DNA of 64,000 nt from Lachnospiraceae bacterium (lineage in GTDB: Bacteria; Bacillota; Clostridia; Lachnospirales; Lachnospiraceae), in contig JAFRLH010000077.1 in assembly GCA_017431345.1 (NCBI GenBank), forward strand, positions 1 through 64,000, read 5' to 3'. Numbering within the stretch: position 1 is the first letter of the stretch; each line of letters starts with the position of its first letter. The position numbers and the translations under genes are program-made. The notes under the pieces were generated by a model. It ran no database searches. It saw nothing but the letters and a program-made list of their open reading frames with translations, and was not told the DNA's origin. This document shows positions 1 through 8,125 of the stretch, piece by piece.

Positions 1-36
1 GATCGGCGTGCGGCAGGAGTAAACACAGAGACAGAG

Positions 37-68
37 GGGCCGGCTCTTTTAAGAGAGCCGGTCCTTTT
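37..68 (+). terminator. Rho-independent terminator of an upstream gene
   Basis: An 11-bp stem (37-47 with 54-64, one G-T pair), a TTTAAG loop and a TTTT run form a typical intrinsic terminator. It probably ends a gene lying mostly left of the window. One frame ends with residues IGVRQE and a TAA at 20-22, which could be that gene's last codons, but this is too short to identify. Confidence 0.75.
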
Positions 69-161
69 ATCATGTTGTTTTTATGCAATATTTTTATACA
101 GTAGAATTTTAATTTGCTGTGTGCGGCAGTTCTGATGACAATAAAAAACTGACACAGGAGA

Positions 162-189
162 TTGACAATTGTATTAGAACTGTTATAAT
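162..189 (+). promoter_or_regulatory. Promoter of the peptide ABC importer operon
   Basis: TTGACA (162-167) and TATAAT (184-189) are perfect sigma-A hexamers separated by 16 bases. A start near 196 would give a leader of about 195 nt before the first gene at 392, long enough to hold regulatory sites. No known riboswitch core was recognised in that AT-rich leader. Confidence 0.75.
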
Positions 190-319
190 AATCGATAAAA
201 AGATGCCGCATTTTGGCGCAAAGCATGTTAAATTCAGAATAATGAAATTTATTTCAGCTTAAACATTTTGCTTACAGTTTCAAATGATTAATTTCATTTT
301 CGAATTAATTAATTTCATT

Positions 320-351
320 GTATAATTATTCATGATAACGAATAATTATAC
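320..351. promoter_or_regulatory. Perfect 12-bp inverted repeat, candidate operator
   Basis: GTATAATTATTC (320-331) and GAATAATTATAC (340-351) are exact reverse complements around an 8-base centre. The site lies 40 bp before the start codon, downstream of the promoter. Just upstream, TTAATTTCATT occurs at 288-298 and again inside TTAATTTCATTGT at 309-321. The geometry suggests a repressor operator or an mRNA hairpin close to the ribosome binding site. Which protein binds it cannot be told from sequence. Confidence 0.5.
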
Positions 352-391
352 AGAACTTTTGTCAGCCGGCAGTTAGGAGTGTGATCTTTGT

Positions 392-1417
392 ATGGACAGC
401 GCAAACCGTGAACCTCTGCTTCAGGTGAAAGACCTCAGCATTGATTTTCATACAGCCGAAGGCGTCGTTCACGCCGTGAACCATTTAAGCTTCGACCTTT
501 ATCCCGGGGAAACGCTCGGGATCGTCGGGGAAAGCGGCAGCGGAAAAAGCGTTTCCTCCCTTGCTGTTATGCGCCTGATCCCCGATCCGCCCGGGAAGAT
601 CGTAAGCGGGCAGATCCTTTTCCACGGAAAAGACCTTCTGAAATACAGTGAGAAGGAGATGCTGAAGATCCGCGGGAACCTGATCTCCATGATCTTCCAG
701 GAGCCGATGACTTCTCTCAATCCCATCCTTACCTGCGGCAGTCAGATCGCCGAATCTCTCATGCTCCATAAAGGAATGAAAAAGAAAGAAGCCATGAAAG
801 CGGCAGAGCAGCTGATGCGCGATGTCGGGATTGCCAATGCGGAAAAACGTGTCAATGAGTATCCGCATCAGATGTCCGGCGGCATGAAGCAGCGTGTCAT
901 GATCGCTATGGCGCTGGCGTGCGAGCCGGAGATCCTTTTCTGCGATGAGCCGACCACCGCGCTTGATGTGACGATCCAGGCGCAGATCCTGGATCTGATC
1001 AAGAAGCTCAACAAGGAGCGCAATACTTCGATCATCATGATCACGCATGATTTCGGCGTGGTCAGCGAGATCTGCGAGAGAGTCCTGGTTATGTATACCG
1101 GCCGCATTTTCGAAGAAGCGCCGTCCCAGAAGATCTTCAAGATGCCGAAGCATCCGTACACCGCGGGCCTGATCGATTCGATCCCGCAGATCTCGGATGT
1201 CAGGGAAGCGCTTTCGACGATCGAAGGGACCGTGCCGAACCCTACGGAGAAGCTGGAGGGGTGCAGTTTCTGGCCCAGATGCAGCCGGGCAATGGACATC
1301 TGCAAAAAAGAAGATCCTTCGGTAAAGATCATAGAAGAAGGCAGAAGAGTCAGATGCTGGCTCTATGAAGGCAGCGCGGAAGATACAATAAACCCTGATG
1401 AGGAGAGCGTAGAATGA
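392..1417 (+). CDS. Oligopeptide/dipeptide ABC transporter ATPase (DppD/OppD type)
   Basis: This 341-residue protein is the first ATPase of a peptide importer and acts on the cytoplasmic face of the membrane. It shows a Walker A motif (GESGSGKS), a Q-loop region (IFQEPMTSLNP), an ABC signature (MSGGMKQR), a Walker B motif ending CDEPTTALD, and the C-terminal oligopeptide-transporter extension with clustered cysteines (CSFWPRC...C...C). Length and motifs are normal for OppD/DppD. An AGGAG Shine-Dalgarno precedes the ATG. It overlaps the next ATPase by four bases (ATGA), so the two are probably translationally coupled. The substrate class, peptides, rests on family and context. Exact specificity is unknown. 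Confidence 0.93.
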   Translation: MDSANREPLLQVKDLSIDFHTAEGVVHAVNHLSFDLYPGETLGIVGESGSGKSVSSLAVMRLIPDPPGKIVSGQILFHGKDLLKYSEKEMLKIRGNLISMIFQEPMTSLNPILTCGSQIAESLMLHKGMKKKEAMKAAEQLMRDVGIANAEKRVNEYPHQMSGGMKQRVMIAMALACEPEILFCDEPTTALDVTIQAQILDLIKKLNKERNTSIIMITHDFGVVSEICERVLVMYTGRIFEEAPSQKIFKMPKHPYTAGLIDSIPQISDVREALSTIEGTVPNPTEKLEGCSFWPRCSRAMDICKKEDPSVKIIEEGRRVRCWLYEGSAEDTINPDEESVE

Positions 1418-2439
1418 TCAGAGAAGAAACAGCGAGACCTGATTTTCTGGAAGCGCCGGAACCGGAAAAGAATATCCTTTTAAAAGCGGATGATATCAGG
1501 GTGACCTTCAGAGGCAAGGACAGAAAGACCACGGTAAAAGCTGTGGACGGCGTAAGTCTCTCGATCCATAAAGGCGAGATCCTCGGTATCGTCGGGGAGA
1601 GCGGATGCGGAAAGAGCACGCTTGGCCGGGCGATCCTGAACCTCATCCCGCTGACAAGCGGAAAGGTCTATTTTGAAGGACAGGATCTTTCGACCCTCAG
1701 CAAAAAAGAGATGAAGGATATGCGGAAGAAGATGCAGATCATCTTCCAGGATCCTTCAGCCAGCCTGAATCCGAGAAGGACGGTAGAGCAGATCCTTTTC
1801 GAGCCGTATATCATTCACGGCTATAAAGATAAAAACTATATCAGAAAAGACATCCTGCGGCTGCTGGAACTGGTAGGCCTTGCGGAATACCATCTGAGCC
1901 GTTATTCCTACGAACTTTCCGGCGGACAGAAACAGCGTATCGGCATCGCCAGAGCACTGGCGCTGAAACCGGAGCTCATTATCTGTGACGAGGCGGTCTC
2001 CGCGCTGGATGTTTCCGTCCAGGCGCAGGTCCTGAACCTGCTGATGGATCTGAAGAAGGAACTGGGGCTGACATACCTTTTCATCTCGCATAATCTGAAT
2101 GTCATTTATCAGATCAGCGACAGAGTGGGCGTCATGTATCTGGGAAGGCTCGTGGAGCTCGGACCATACAAGAGCCTGTATGAAGAGCCTGCGCATCCTT
2201 ATACGGAAGCGCTGCTGTCCGCTATCCCGCAGATCCATGAAGAGAACAGGCGCGAGAGGATCCATCTGCAGGGCGAGGTGCCGAGCCCGATCAATCCGCC
2301 GTCCGGCTGCCACTTCCATACCAGATGCCCGCATACCTGCGAGGTCTGCAGCATGGATGTGCCGCCGTGGAGAAAGGTGGGAGACAGGCATTTCGCTGCC
2401 TGTTACTGGAATCCCAAGTCGAACGAGCACATCGTCTGA
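1414..2439 (+). CDS. Oligopeptide/dipeptide ABC transporter ATPase (DppF/OppF type)
   Basis: The second ATPase of the importer, 341 residues. Walker A is GESGCGKS, the signature is LSGGQKQR and Walker B ends CDEAVSALD. The OppF-like C-terminus has a cysteine cluster (GCHFHTRCPHTC). It starts in the ATGA overlap with the preceding gene and forms the heterodimeric ATPase pair expected of Dpp/Opp systems. All key nucleotide-binding residues are present. The Walker B loop reads EAVSALD where DppD has EPTTALD, a common OppF variation. Confidence 0.92.
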   Translation: MIREETARPDFLEAPEPEKNILLKADDIRVTFRGKDRKTTVKAVDGVSLSIHKGEILGIVGESGCGKSTLGRAILNLIPLTSGKVYFEGQDLSTLSKKEMKDMRKKMQIIFQDPSASLNPRRTVEQILFEPYIIHGYKDKNYIRKDILRLLELVGLAEYHLSRYSYELSGGQKQRIGIARALALKPELIICDEAVSALDVSVQAQVLNLLMDLKKELGLTYLFISHNLNVIYQISDRVGVMYLGRLVELGPYKSLYEEPAHPYTEALLSAIPQIHEENRRERIHLQGEVPSPINPPSGCHFHTRCPHTCEVCSMDVPPWRKVGDRHFAACYWNPKSNEHIV

Positions 2440-2549
2440 TCGGATCGGCCGGATGCGGATCCCTGCCGGAATGGCGGGGTATGAACATGAATCACTGCGG
2501 CTGACGGGAGGAGGCCGCGGGAAATATATTTTTTCACAAGGAGGACACT

Positions 2550-4247
2550 ATGAAAAAATTACTGGCATTGTTGATCGCAATGTGCATGGTCGCCAGCCTT
2601 GCTGCCTGCGGCGGTTCAGGCAGTTCGGGCGGAGACGCCACCGAGGCGGCTGCTGAAACGGAAGCAGCAGGCGGAGACGAAGCGGAAGCGCCTGCTGAGA
2701 CAGAAGCAGCCGGCGGAGACGAAGCGGAAGCCCCCGCACAGGCCGGTGACAACACGGTTGTTATCGCAGTCATTTCCGGTTTCTCGGCTATGGACCCGGC
2801 CTATGTTTATGAGACCACCCCTACGCTGATGGTAAACGCCTGCTATGAAACGCTTTACAAGTTCGATACCGGCGTTGACACCCCTCAGCCCTGCCTGGTC
2901 GATTCCTGCGAGTTTTCTGAGGACGGCAAGGATGTCACCATGAAGCTGAAACCCGAAGTCAAGTTCGCAAGCGGAAACGATATGACATCCGCTGACGTTG
3001 CGTTCTCCCTGATGCGTCTGAAGAACATCAAGGGCAACCCTTCCTTCCTGATGGACAACGTCGAGAGCGTTGAGGTCGTTGACGATGATACCTTCATCAT
3101 CCATCAGACGACCGCAGACAGCTCCCTGCTTGCAAAGCTTACCTATGGTTCCTGCTCCATCGTTGACTCCCAGGTCGTAAAGGAAAAAGGCGGAACGGAT
3201 GCGGAGGATGCTTCCACAGCCGATACTGCAAGAGATTATCTGGATACCACAAGCGCAGGTTCCGGTATGTACATCATGACTTCCTATGTTCCGGACGAAG
3301 AGATGATCCTCGAAAAGAACTATAATTACTGGGGAGAGCAGACCAACGTTGACAAGTACATCATCCGTTTCGAAGGCGATGCCAATACACAGATGATGGG
3401 ACTGAAGGCCGGCGATGTCGATATCGCCCTGAACCTGAACGACGATACCATGGATGAGCTCGAGGGTGCTGAGAATGTCACCACCGAGAACACCCCTACC
3501 AAGACCATCAGCTTCATCATGATGAACGAAGATCCCGAGATCGGCGGACCCGTTTCCAACAAGCTCGTGCAGCAGGCGATCAGACTGGCTGTCGACTATG
3601 AAGGAATGCAGAATGTCTGCGGCAGAGGCGCCATCACGCCCAAGTCCATCTTCCAGGTAGGCTTCCTTGGAAGCGCCGGCGAACTGGATGTCGCAACAGC
3701 CCGTGATCTCGACAAGGCCAAAGAGCTTCTTGCAGAAGCAGGCTATCCCGACGGATTTGATATCGATCTCCCTGTCAGCGATCTTGACATGGAAGGTATC
3801 CCGATGCTCGACGTAGCCCAGAAGGTCAAGGAAGACCTGTCTGAGATCGGCATCAATGTCAATATTGTACAGCAGAACTGGAGCGGCGGCTACGGCGATG
3901 CATACCGTGCCGGCGACCTTGGTTTCTCCGTCATGTACTGGGGCATCGACTACAATGACCCGAACGTACAGCTTGCATTCCTGCCCGGCGAGAGCGTTGG
4001 TCTCCGCTGCAGATGGCAGGCAGAAGGCTATGAGCCCGTGATCGAGAAGATGAACGAGATCATTCAGGAAACCGATGATACCGCAAGAGGCGAGAAGCTT
4101 CTTGAGATCCAGGATATGATCGCTGATGACTGCCCCTGGATCGTTGTCGCACAGGCTTCCAGCCATATCGGATACAGCAACAGACTGGAAGGCGTTGCCT
4201 TCACAGATGTATATCGTGTAGATATCCGTACCATCAATGTAAAATAA
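2550..4247 (+). CDS. Peptide ABC transporter substrate-binding lipoprotein (family 5)
   Basis: A 565-residue extracellular solute-binding protein. A lipoprotein signal peptide ends in the lipobox LAAC, with Cys20 as the expected lipidated residue. A low-complexity linker follows (about residues 21-67) rich in Glu, Ala and Gly, including two near-identical 16-residue units with core ETEAAGGDEAEAPA. The rest is the SBP_bac_5 fold that captures peptides and passes them to the permeases. A good Shine-Dalgarno (AAGGAGG) precedes the ATG. Its place between the ATPases and permeases fits a Dpp/Opp operon. The duplicated acidic linker probably spaces the domain from the membrane (inference). Confidence 0.92.
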   Translation: MKKLLALLIAMCMVASLAACGGSGSSGGDATEAAAETEAAGGDEAEAPAETEAAGGDEAEAPAQAGDNTVVIAVISGFSAMDPAYVYETTPTLMVNACYETLYKFDTGVDTPQPCLVDSCEFSEDGKDVTMKLKPEVKFASGNDMTSADVAFSLMRLKNIKGNPSFLMDNVESVEVVDDDTFIIHQTTADSSLLAKLTYGSCSIVDSQVVKEKGGTDAEDASTADTARDYLDTTSAGSGMYIMTSYVPDEEMILEKNYNYWGEQTNVDKYIIRFEGDANTQMMGLKAGDVDIALNLNDDTMDELEGAENVTTENTPTKTISFIMMNEDPEIGGPVSNKLVQQAIRLAVDYEGMQNVCGRGAITPKSIFQVGFLGSAGELDVATARDLDKAKELLAEAGYPDGFDIDLPVSDLDMEGIPMLDVAQKVKEDLSEIGINVNIVQQNWSGGYGDAYRAGDLGFSVMYWGIDYNDPNVQLAFLPGESVGLRCRWQAEGYEPVIEKMNEIIQETDDTARGEKLLEIQDMIADDCPWIVVAQASSHIGYSNRLEGVAFTDVYRVDIRTINVK

Positions 4248-4314
4248 TACCTGTTCTTAAGCCGGGGCGGAGCCTCCGCCCCGGCGCCATCAATACTCCA
4301 GAGGAAAGATCTTT

Positions 4315-5334
4315 ATGGATCGGTTAAAATTCATCGTAAAAAGGCTCGCGTTCATGGTCGTTATGCTGCTCGGCGTGGCAACGATCGTATTCTTTCTGAC
4401 GAAGCTCGTCCCCGGAGATCCGGTCACGGCGAACCTCAGCCAGAGAGCGCTTAATGATCCTGAAATCGTGGAGGCTTACAAGATCAAATACGGACTGGAC
4501 AAGCCCGTATTCATGCAGTACCTGCTTTATATCAGGAACCTGCTCCGGCTCGATCTGGGAACATCCATCCGTACGAACAAGACCATCATGTGGGAGCTCG
4601 GGCGGTGCTTCCCTGCGACAGCCGAACTGGCTATTTTTTCGATCATTCTGGCGGCAGTATTCGGAATCTTCTTCGGAATCATTTCCGCCATGAAGAGAAA
4701 CAGCATCATCGACCAGATCGTCCGTGCGATCTCTGTGTGCGGCGTCAGCATTCCGGGTTTCTGGTTTGCGCTGCTTGTGCTGTTCTTCTTCTATTATAAA
4801 CTCCAGGTCATGCCGGGACCCGGCCGTCTTTCGACGGCATTCTCTTCACCGGAGGCGGTGACGGGCTTCTTCACCATTGACGCCCTGATCGAAGGCGATA
4901 TCCCGAAATTCCTGGATGCGCTTAAACATCTGATCCTGCCGGGCTTTGTGCTCGCGGCATTTACCATGGGCCTGATCACCAGAACAGCCCGTTCGAACCT
5001 GCTGGACGTCCTTTCCACCGACTATATCCGTACGGCGAAAGCAAAGGGTACCCCCGGCAGAAGGATGATCATGCATCACGCACTGGGCAACGCGCTCATT
5101 CCGGTGCTTACCGTTATCGGTCTCGGCTTCGGAAACCTGCTCGGCGGCATGGTCCTTATAGAAACGATATTTAACTGGCCGGGCGTCGGACAGTTCGCAT
5201 ATAATTCGGTCAAAGCGCTTGATTATCCCGGTGTTATCGGGGTCTCGCTGCTGATCGCCCTCAACTACATGATCATCAACACCGTGGTCGATATCCTGTA
5301 CGGGCTCATCGACCCGAGAGTGCGTACGAAGTAA
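4315..5334 (+). CDS. Peptide ABC transporter permease (DppB/OppB type)
   Basis: A 339-residue inner-membrane permease with a hydrophobic first segment, several further membrane segments and the EAA-loop (RTAKAKGTP, then HHALGNALIP) that docks on the ATPases. Length and the GDPV segment after the first helix are typical of DppB. A small GC-rich hairpin (GGGGCGGAGCCTCCGCCCC, 4263-4281) precedes the gene and could lower its expression relative to the abundant binding protein. That effect is inferred from position. Confidence 0.92.
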   Translation: MDRLKFIVKRLAFMVVMLLGVATIVFFLTKLVPGDPVTANLSQRALNDPEIVEAYKIKYGLDKPVFMQYLLYIRNLLRLDLGTSIRTNKTIMWELGRCFPATAELAIFSIILAAVFGIFFGIISAMKRNSIIDQIVRAISVCGVSIPGFWFALLVLFFFYYKLQVMPGPGRLSTAFSSPEAVTGFFTIDALIEGDIPKFLDALKHLILPGFVLAAFTMGLITRTARSNLLDVLSTDYIRTAKAKGTPGRRMIMHHALGNALIPVLTVIGLGFGNLLGGMVLIETIFNWPGVGQFAYNSVKALDYPGVIGVSLLIALNYMIINTVVDILYGLIDPRVRTK

Positions 5335-5346
5335 GGGAGGGCGGAT

Positions 5347-6189
5347 ATGTTTTTAAAAGCGTTTTTAAGACTGATCAGAAAAAACTATCTGTTCACGGCC
5401 GGATGCCTGATCTGCCTTTTCTGGATCCTGGCAGCGATCCTTGCGCCGATTCTTGCACCGTATGATCCGATCGCGCAGGATCTGGCCGTCAAGCTGAATG
5501 CGCCTTCGGCAGCGCACTGGTTCGGAACGGATAATTTCGGAAGAGACATTTTCAGCCGTGTCATCTACGGTGGAAGATATTCCCTGCTGGCCGGCGTGGT
5601 GACGGTCGTCTGCGTTACGATCATCGGATCGATCTACGGAGCGATCGCCGGTTATGTGGGCGGCGTCGTGGATGATGTGATGATGAGGCTTTCCGAAGTC
5701 ATCCTTTCCTTCCCGCAGCTGATCCTGGCTATGTGTATCAATGCAGCGCTGGGTTCCAACCTGTTCAATACGATCATCGCGCTGATCGTGGTCGCGTGGC
5801 CCGGCTATGCCAGACTGATGCGAAGCGTGGTCATCAGCGTGAAGGAGAATCAGTACATCGAAGCGGCGGAAGCGCTCGGTGCATCGAAGTTCAGGATCAT
5901 GTTCCGGGAGATCTTCCCGAACAGTATCAGTTCGGTGCTGATCATGGCAACGACAGACCTCGGAAACCAGATCCTGCTGTTCTCGACGCTGAGCTTCTTA
6001 GGTCTGGGTTCCGCACCGCCTACGCCTGAGTGGGGCATGATGGTGTCGGACGGCGTCAGCTACTTCAACAAATTCTGGGTCGCCGGATTCCCCGGACTCG
6101 CGATCTTTACGATGGCGGTCGGCGCGAACTTCATCGGCGACGGATTGAGAGATATCCTGGATCCCAAGCTGCGGAAGCAGGTGGGATGA
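5347..6189 (+). CDS. Peptide ABC transporter permease (DppC/OppC type)
   Basis: A 280-residue permease partner of the preceding DppB-like protein. It carries the OppC N-terminal motif (APYDPIAQDL), the HWFGTDNFGRDIFSR segment typical of DppC/OppC, and the EAA loop (EAAEALGASKFRIMFREIFP). It starts 12 bp after the preceding stop with a GGGAGGG ribosome binding site and is the last gene of the operon. A strong terminator follows at 6253-6282. Confidence 0.92.
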   Translation: MFLKAFLRLIRKNYLFTAGCLICLFWILAAILAPILAPYDPIAQDLAVKLNAPSAAHWFGTDNFGRDIFSRVIYGGRYSLLAGVVTVVCVTIIGSIYGAIAGYVGGVVDDVMMRLSEVILSFPQLILAMCINAALGSNLFNTIIALIVVAWPGYARLMRSVVISVKENQYIEAAEALGASKFRIMFREIFPNSISSVLIMATTDLGNQILLFSTLSFLGLGSAPPTPEWGMMVSDGVSYFNKFWVAGFPGLAIFTMAVGANFIGDGLRDILDPKLRKQVG

Positions 6190-6252
6190 GAGGAGACGAT
6201 ATGCGGCGGGAGATCCACTGGAAATCTGCCGCGAATGAGATCTGCTAACATG

Positions 6253-6282
6253 AAAAAGAGCATCCTTCGGGATGCTCTTTTT
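6253..6282. terminator. Bidirectional terminator between the importer operon and paaK
   Basis: AAAAAGAGCATCC, the tetraloop TTCG and GGATGCTCTTTTT form a perfect 13-bp hairpin. An A-run on one side and a T-run on the other let it stop transcription from both converging operons. Confidence 0.9.
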
Positions 6283-6285
6283 GGT

Positions 6286-6313
6286 GGGAGACAGGAGACA
6301 GTCCTCTGTCTCC
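6286..6313. repeat. GGGAGACAGGAG-type hairpin
   Basis: An imperfect dyad (GGGAGACAGGAG with CCTCTGTCTCCC) directly follows the bidirectional terminator, near the 3' end of paaK. It resembles the GGGGACGG/CCGTCCCC hairpins found elsewhere in this window in position and general composition. It may add to termination. Confidence 0.4.
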
Positions 6314-6330
6314 CTCTATCCTTTTTGTGA

Positions 6331-7566
6331 TCAGTCGTATCTTTCGTCGATGACACGTTTTGTTTTCTTTTCACTCCTCGGGAGTACGCCGATCTCGACG
6401 ACCTTCACAAGCGGTGTGAAGCCGATCCGGCTCTTGACTTCCGTGGCGATCCGTTTTGCCAGATCCAGGAAATCTACCGTTCCGTTCGTCTCGACATAGA
6501 TACGCATGGTATCCTTTCCTTCCAGGTGGGAGATGCGGATCTGATATTCGCTCGAAAGCTCCGGGAACAGCGCGAGGATCTCTTCGATCTGTTTCGGGAA
6601 CACATTGACGCCCTTGATCTTGATCATGTCGTCGCTTCTTCCTGCGATCACGTCGATGCGGGGGAAGCGGGAGCCGCACGGGCATTCGCCCGGAATGATC
6701 CTGGAAAGATCGTGCGTGCGGTAGCGGATCAGCGGCGCGCCTTCCTTCACGAGCGTCGTGAGGACGATCTCGCCGAATTCGCCGTCCGGAACATTTTCCC
6801 CGGTCTCGGGATCGATGATCTCAAGATATACGTAATCGTCCCAGATATGCATACCGGTATCGTACTTGCAGTTGATGCCGATGCCGGGGCCGTAGATCTC
6901 GGTCAGGCCGTAGATATCATACAGTTCGATGCCGAGCTCTGTGGAAATTCTCTGGCGGATCTTCTCGCCCCAGCGTTCGGAACCGATCACGCCCTTTTTC
7001 AGGCAGATCTGATCCTTGATGCCTCTTTTTTCGATCTCCTCGGCAAGCAGAAGGGCATAGCTGGAAGTCGCCGTAAGGACGGTCGTCTTCATATCGATCA
7101 TGAACTGCAGCTGCTTGTTGGTGTTGCCGGGGCCCATGGGGACAGCCATGGCGCCAAGCTTTTCTGCGCCGAGCTGGAAACCAATGCCGGCGGTCCACAG
7201 ACCGTATCCGGGTGTGATATGGATCCTGTCCTTTTTCGTGATGCCGGCGAATTCATAGCAGCGGCGGAACATTTCCGCCCAGTCATCCACGTCCTTCTTT
7301 GTGTAGGGGATGATGACCGGTGTGCCGGTGGTGCCGGACGAGGAATGGATGCGGACGATCTCTTCTTCAGGAACAGCCATCAGTCCCAGCGGATAGGCTT
7401 CACGAAGATCCTGCTTGTTGGAGAACGGGAGCTTTTTGAATTCCTCTGCGGAGGAGACGCCGGTGACACCGGCTTCCTTCAGCTTGCGTCCGTAGAAATT
7501 GTCGGAAGCGATCAGACGGTGGATCTGGTTGTTGACCTGTTCGAGCTGTACGCTGTTAATTTCCAT
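6331..7566 (-). CDS. paaK: Phenylacetate-CoA ligase (arylacetate-CoA ligase)
   Basis: A 411-residue ANL-superfamily adenylating enzyme. It interconverts arylacetate, ATP and CoA with arylacetyl-CoA, AMP and pyrophosphate, or acts as an ADP/AMP-forming thiokinase in fermentation. The P-loop motif is HSSSGTTGTPV, followed by YGLTEIYGPG, the adenylate-binding YRTHDLSRI and the C-terminal hinge Lys region (MIKIKGVNVFP). Length is close to the family norm, with a slightly short N-terminus. AAAGGA precedes the ATG and overlaps the stop region of a repeat-built small ORF upstream. Next to iorBA it probably recovers ATP from arylacetyl-CoA made from aromatic 2-oxoacids (inference from context). Confidence 0.88.
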   Translation of the reverse strand: MEINSVQLEQVNNQIHRLIASDNFYGRKLKEAGVTGVSSAEEFKKLPFSNKQDLREAYPLGLMAVPEEEIVRIHSSSGTTGTPVIIPYTKKDVDDWAEMFRRCYEFAGITKKDRIHITPGYGLWTAGIGFQLGAEKLGAMAVPMGPGNTNKQLQFMIDMKTTVLTATSSYALLLAEEIEKRGIKDQICLKKGVIGSERWGEKIRQRISTELGIELYDIYGLTEIYGPGIGINCKYDTGMHIWDDYVYLEIIDPETGENVPDGEFGEIVLTTLVKEGAPLIRYRTHDLSRIIPGECPCGSRFPRIDVIAGRSDDMIKIKGVNVFPKQIEEILALFPELSSEYQIRISHLEGKDTMRIYVETNGTVDFLDLAKRIATEVKSRIGFTPLVKVVEIGVLPRSEKKTKRVIDERYD

Positions 7567-7582
7567 GATATTTTATCCTTTC

Positions 7583-7762
7583 ATCTTGTTCTGTTCGGAT
7601 ATTTGAGATGCTTGCCGTGGTTTGAAGAGACTCGAGGCTTCGTATTGCACGGAGCTCTGAAATGCCCGCTGCAGTTTACAGAGACTCGCTGCTCCATTTT
7701 GCCAGGATCTCTGAAATGCTTGCAGCAATTTGGAGAGACTCGAGGCTCCGTTTTGTTCAGAA
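7583..7762 (-). repeat. 54-bp tandem repeat with an in-frame 64-residue ORF
   Basis: Three copies plus a partial copy of a 54-bp unit lie at 7583, 7637, 7691 and 7745. The shared GAGACTCG core sits at 7627, 7681 and 7735. Because 54 is a multiple of three, the minus strand keeps one open frame (7573-7767, ATG to TAA) coding an 18-residue repeat with pattern QNGASSLSKLLQAFQRS. The stop of this frame lies within the spacing of the paaK ribosome binding site, 6 bp before paaK. No clear Shine-Dalgarno precedes its ATG, so translation is uncertain. Confidence 0.6.
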
Positions 7763-7767
7763 AACAT

Positions 7768-8125
7768 GTGTTTTCAGGATTTATACACCCTGCTTTCGGA
7801 TCAAATTTTCCTCTTGAGCTTGATTTTGTTCATAATAGCGGTGTTCAGTTCATTTTTACACCATTATTACAAAGGACATTCAATAAAAACAGACTGCGGC
7901 GGGATGTAAAAAGTTGGAAACCTACCTGTATATGAACAAATTCATCGGAATAGTAATGCAGAAGAAAGATCTTGTTCAGCATACGGGGAGTCATTATTTA
8001 ATTTCATTGTGATATATGCACAGTTTGGAAAATGAGCACAAATCAATGTCATCAACGGGTCAGGCTGCAGAGCATGTACTTCTTTCGGTGTGCCGGACTT
8101 TGCCTGATACGTTCAAATGGATACT
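7768..8125. other. Intergenic stretch upstream of paaK
   Basis: 358 bp without a convincing gene, lying between the 3' end of iorB and the repeat array before paaK. It is more AT-rich than the flanking genes. TTAATTTCATTGT at 7998-8010 matches 309-321 in the importer leader exactly. No tRNA or hairpin terminator was recognised here. Confidence 0.5.

Noticed and set aside
2616-4166. 516-residue minus-strand frame
   Set aside because: Antisense shadow of the peptide-binding lipoprotein gene.
6526-7935. 469-residue plus-strand frame
   Set aside because: Antisense to paaK and reading through the 54-bp repeats; no motifs.
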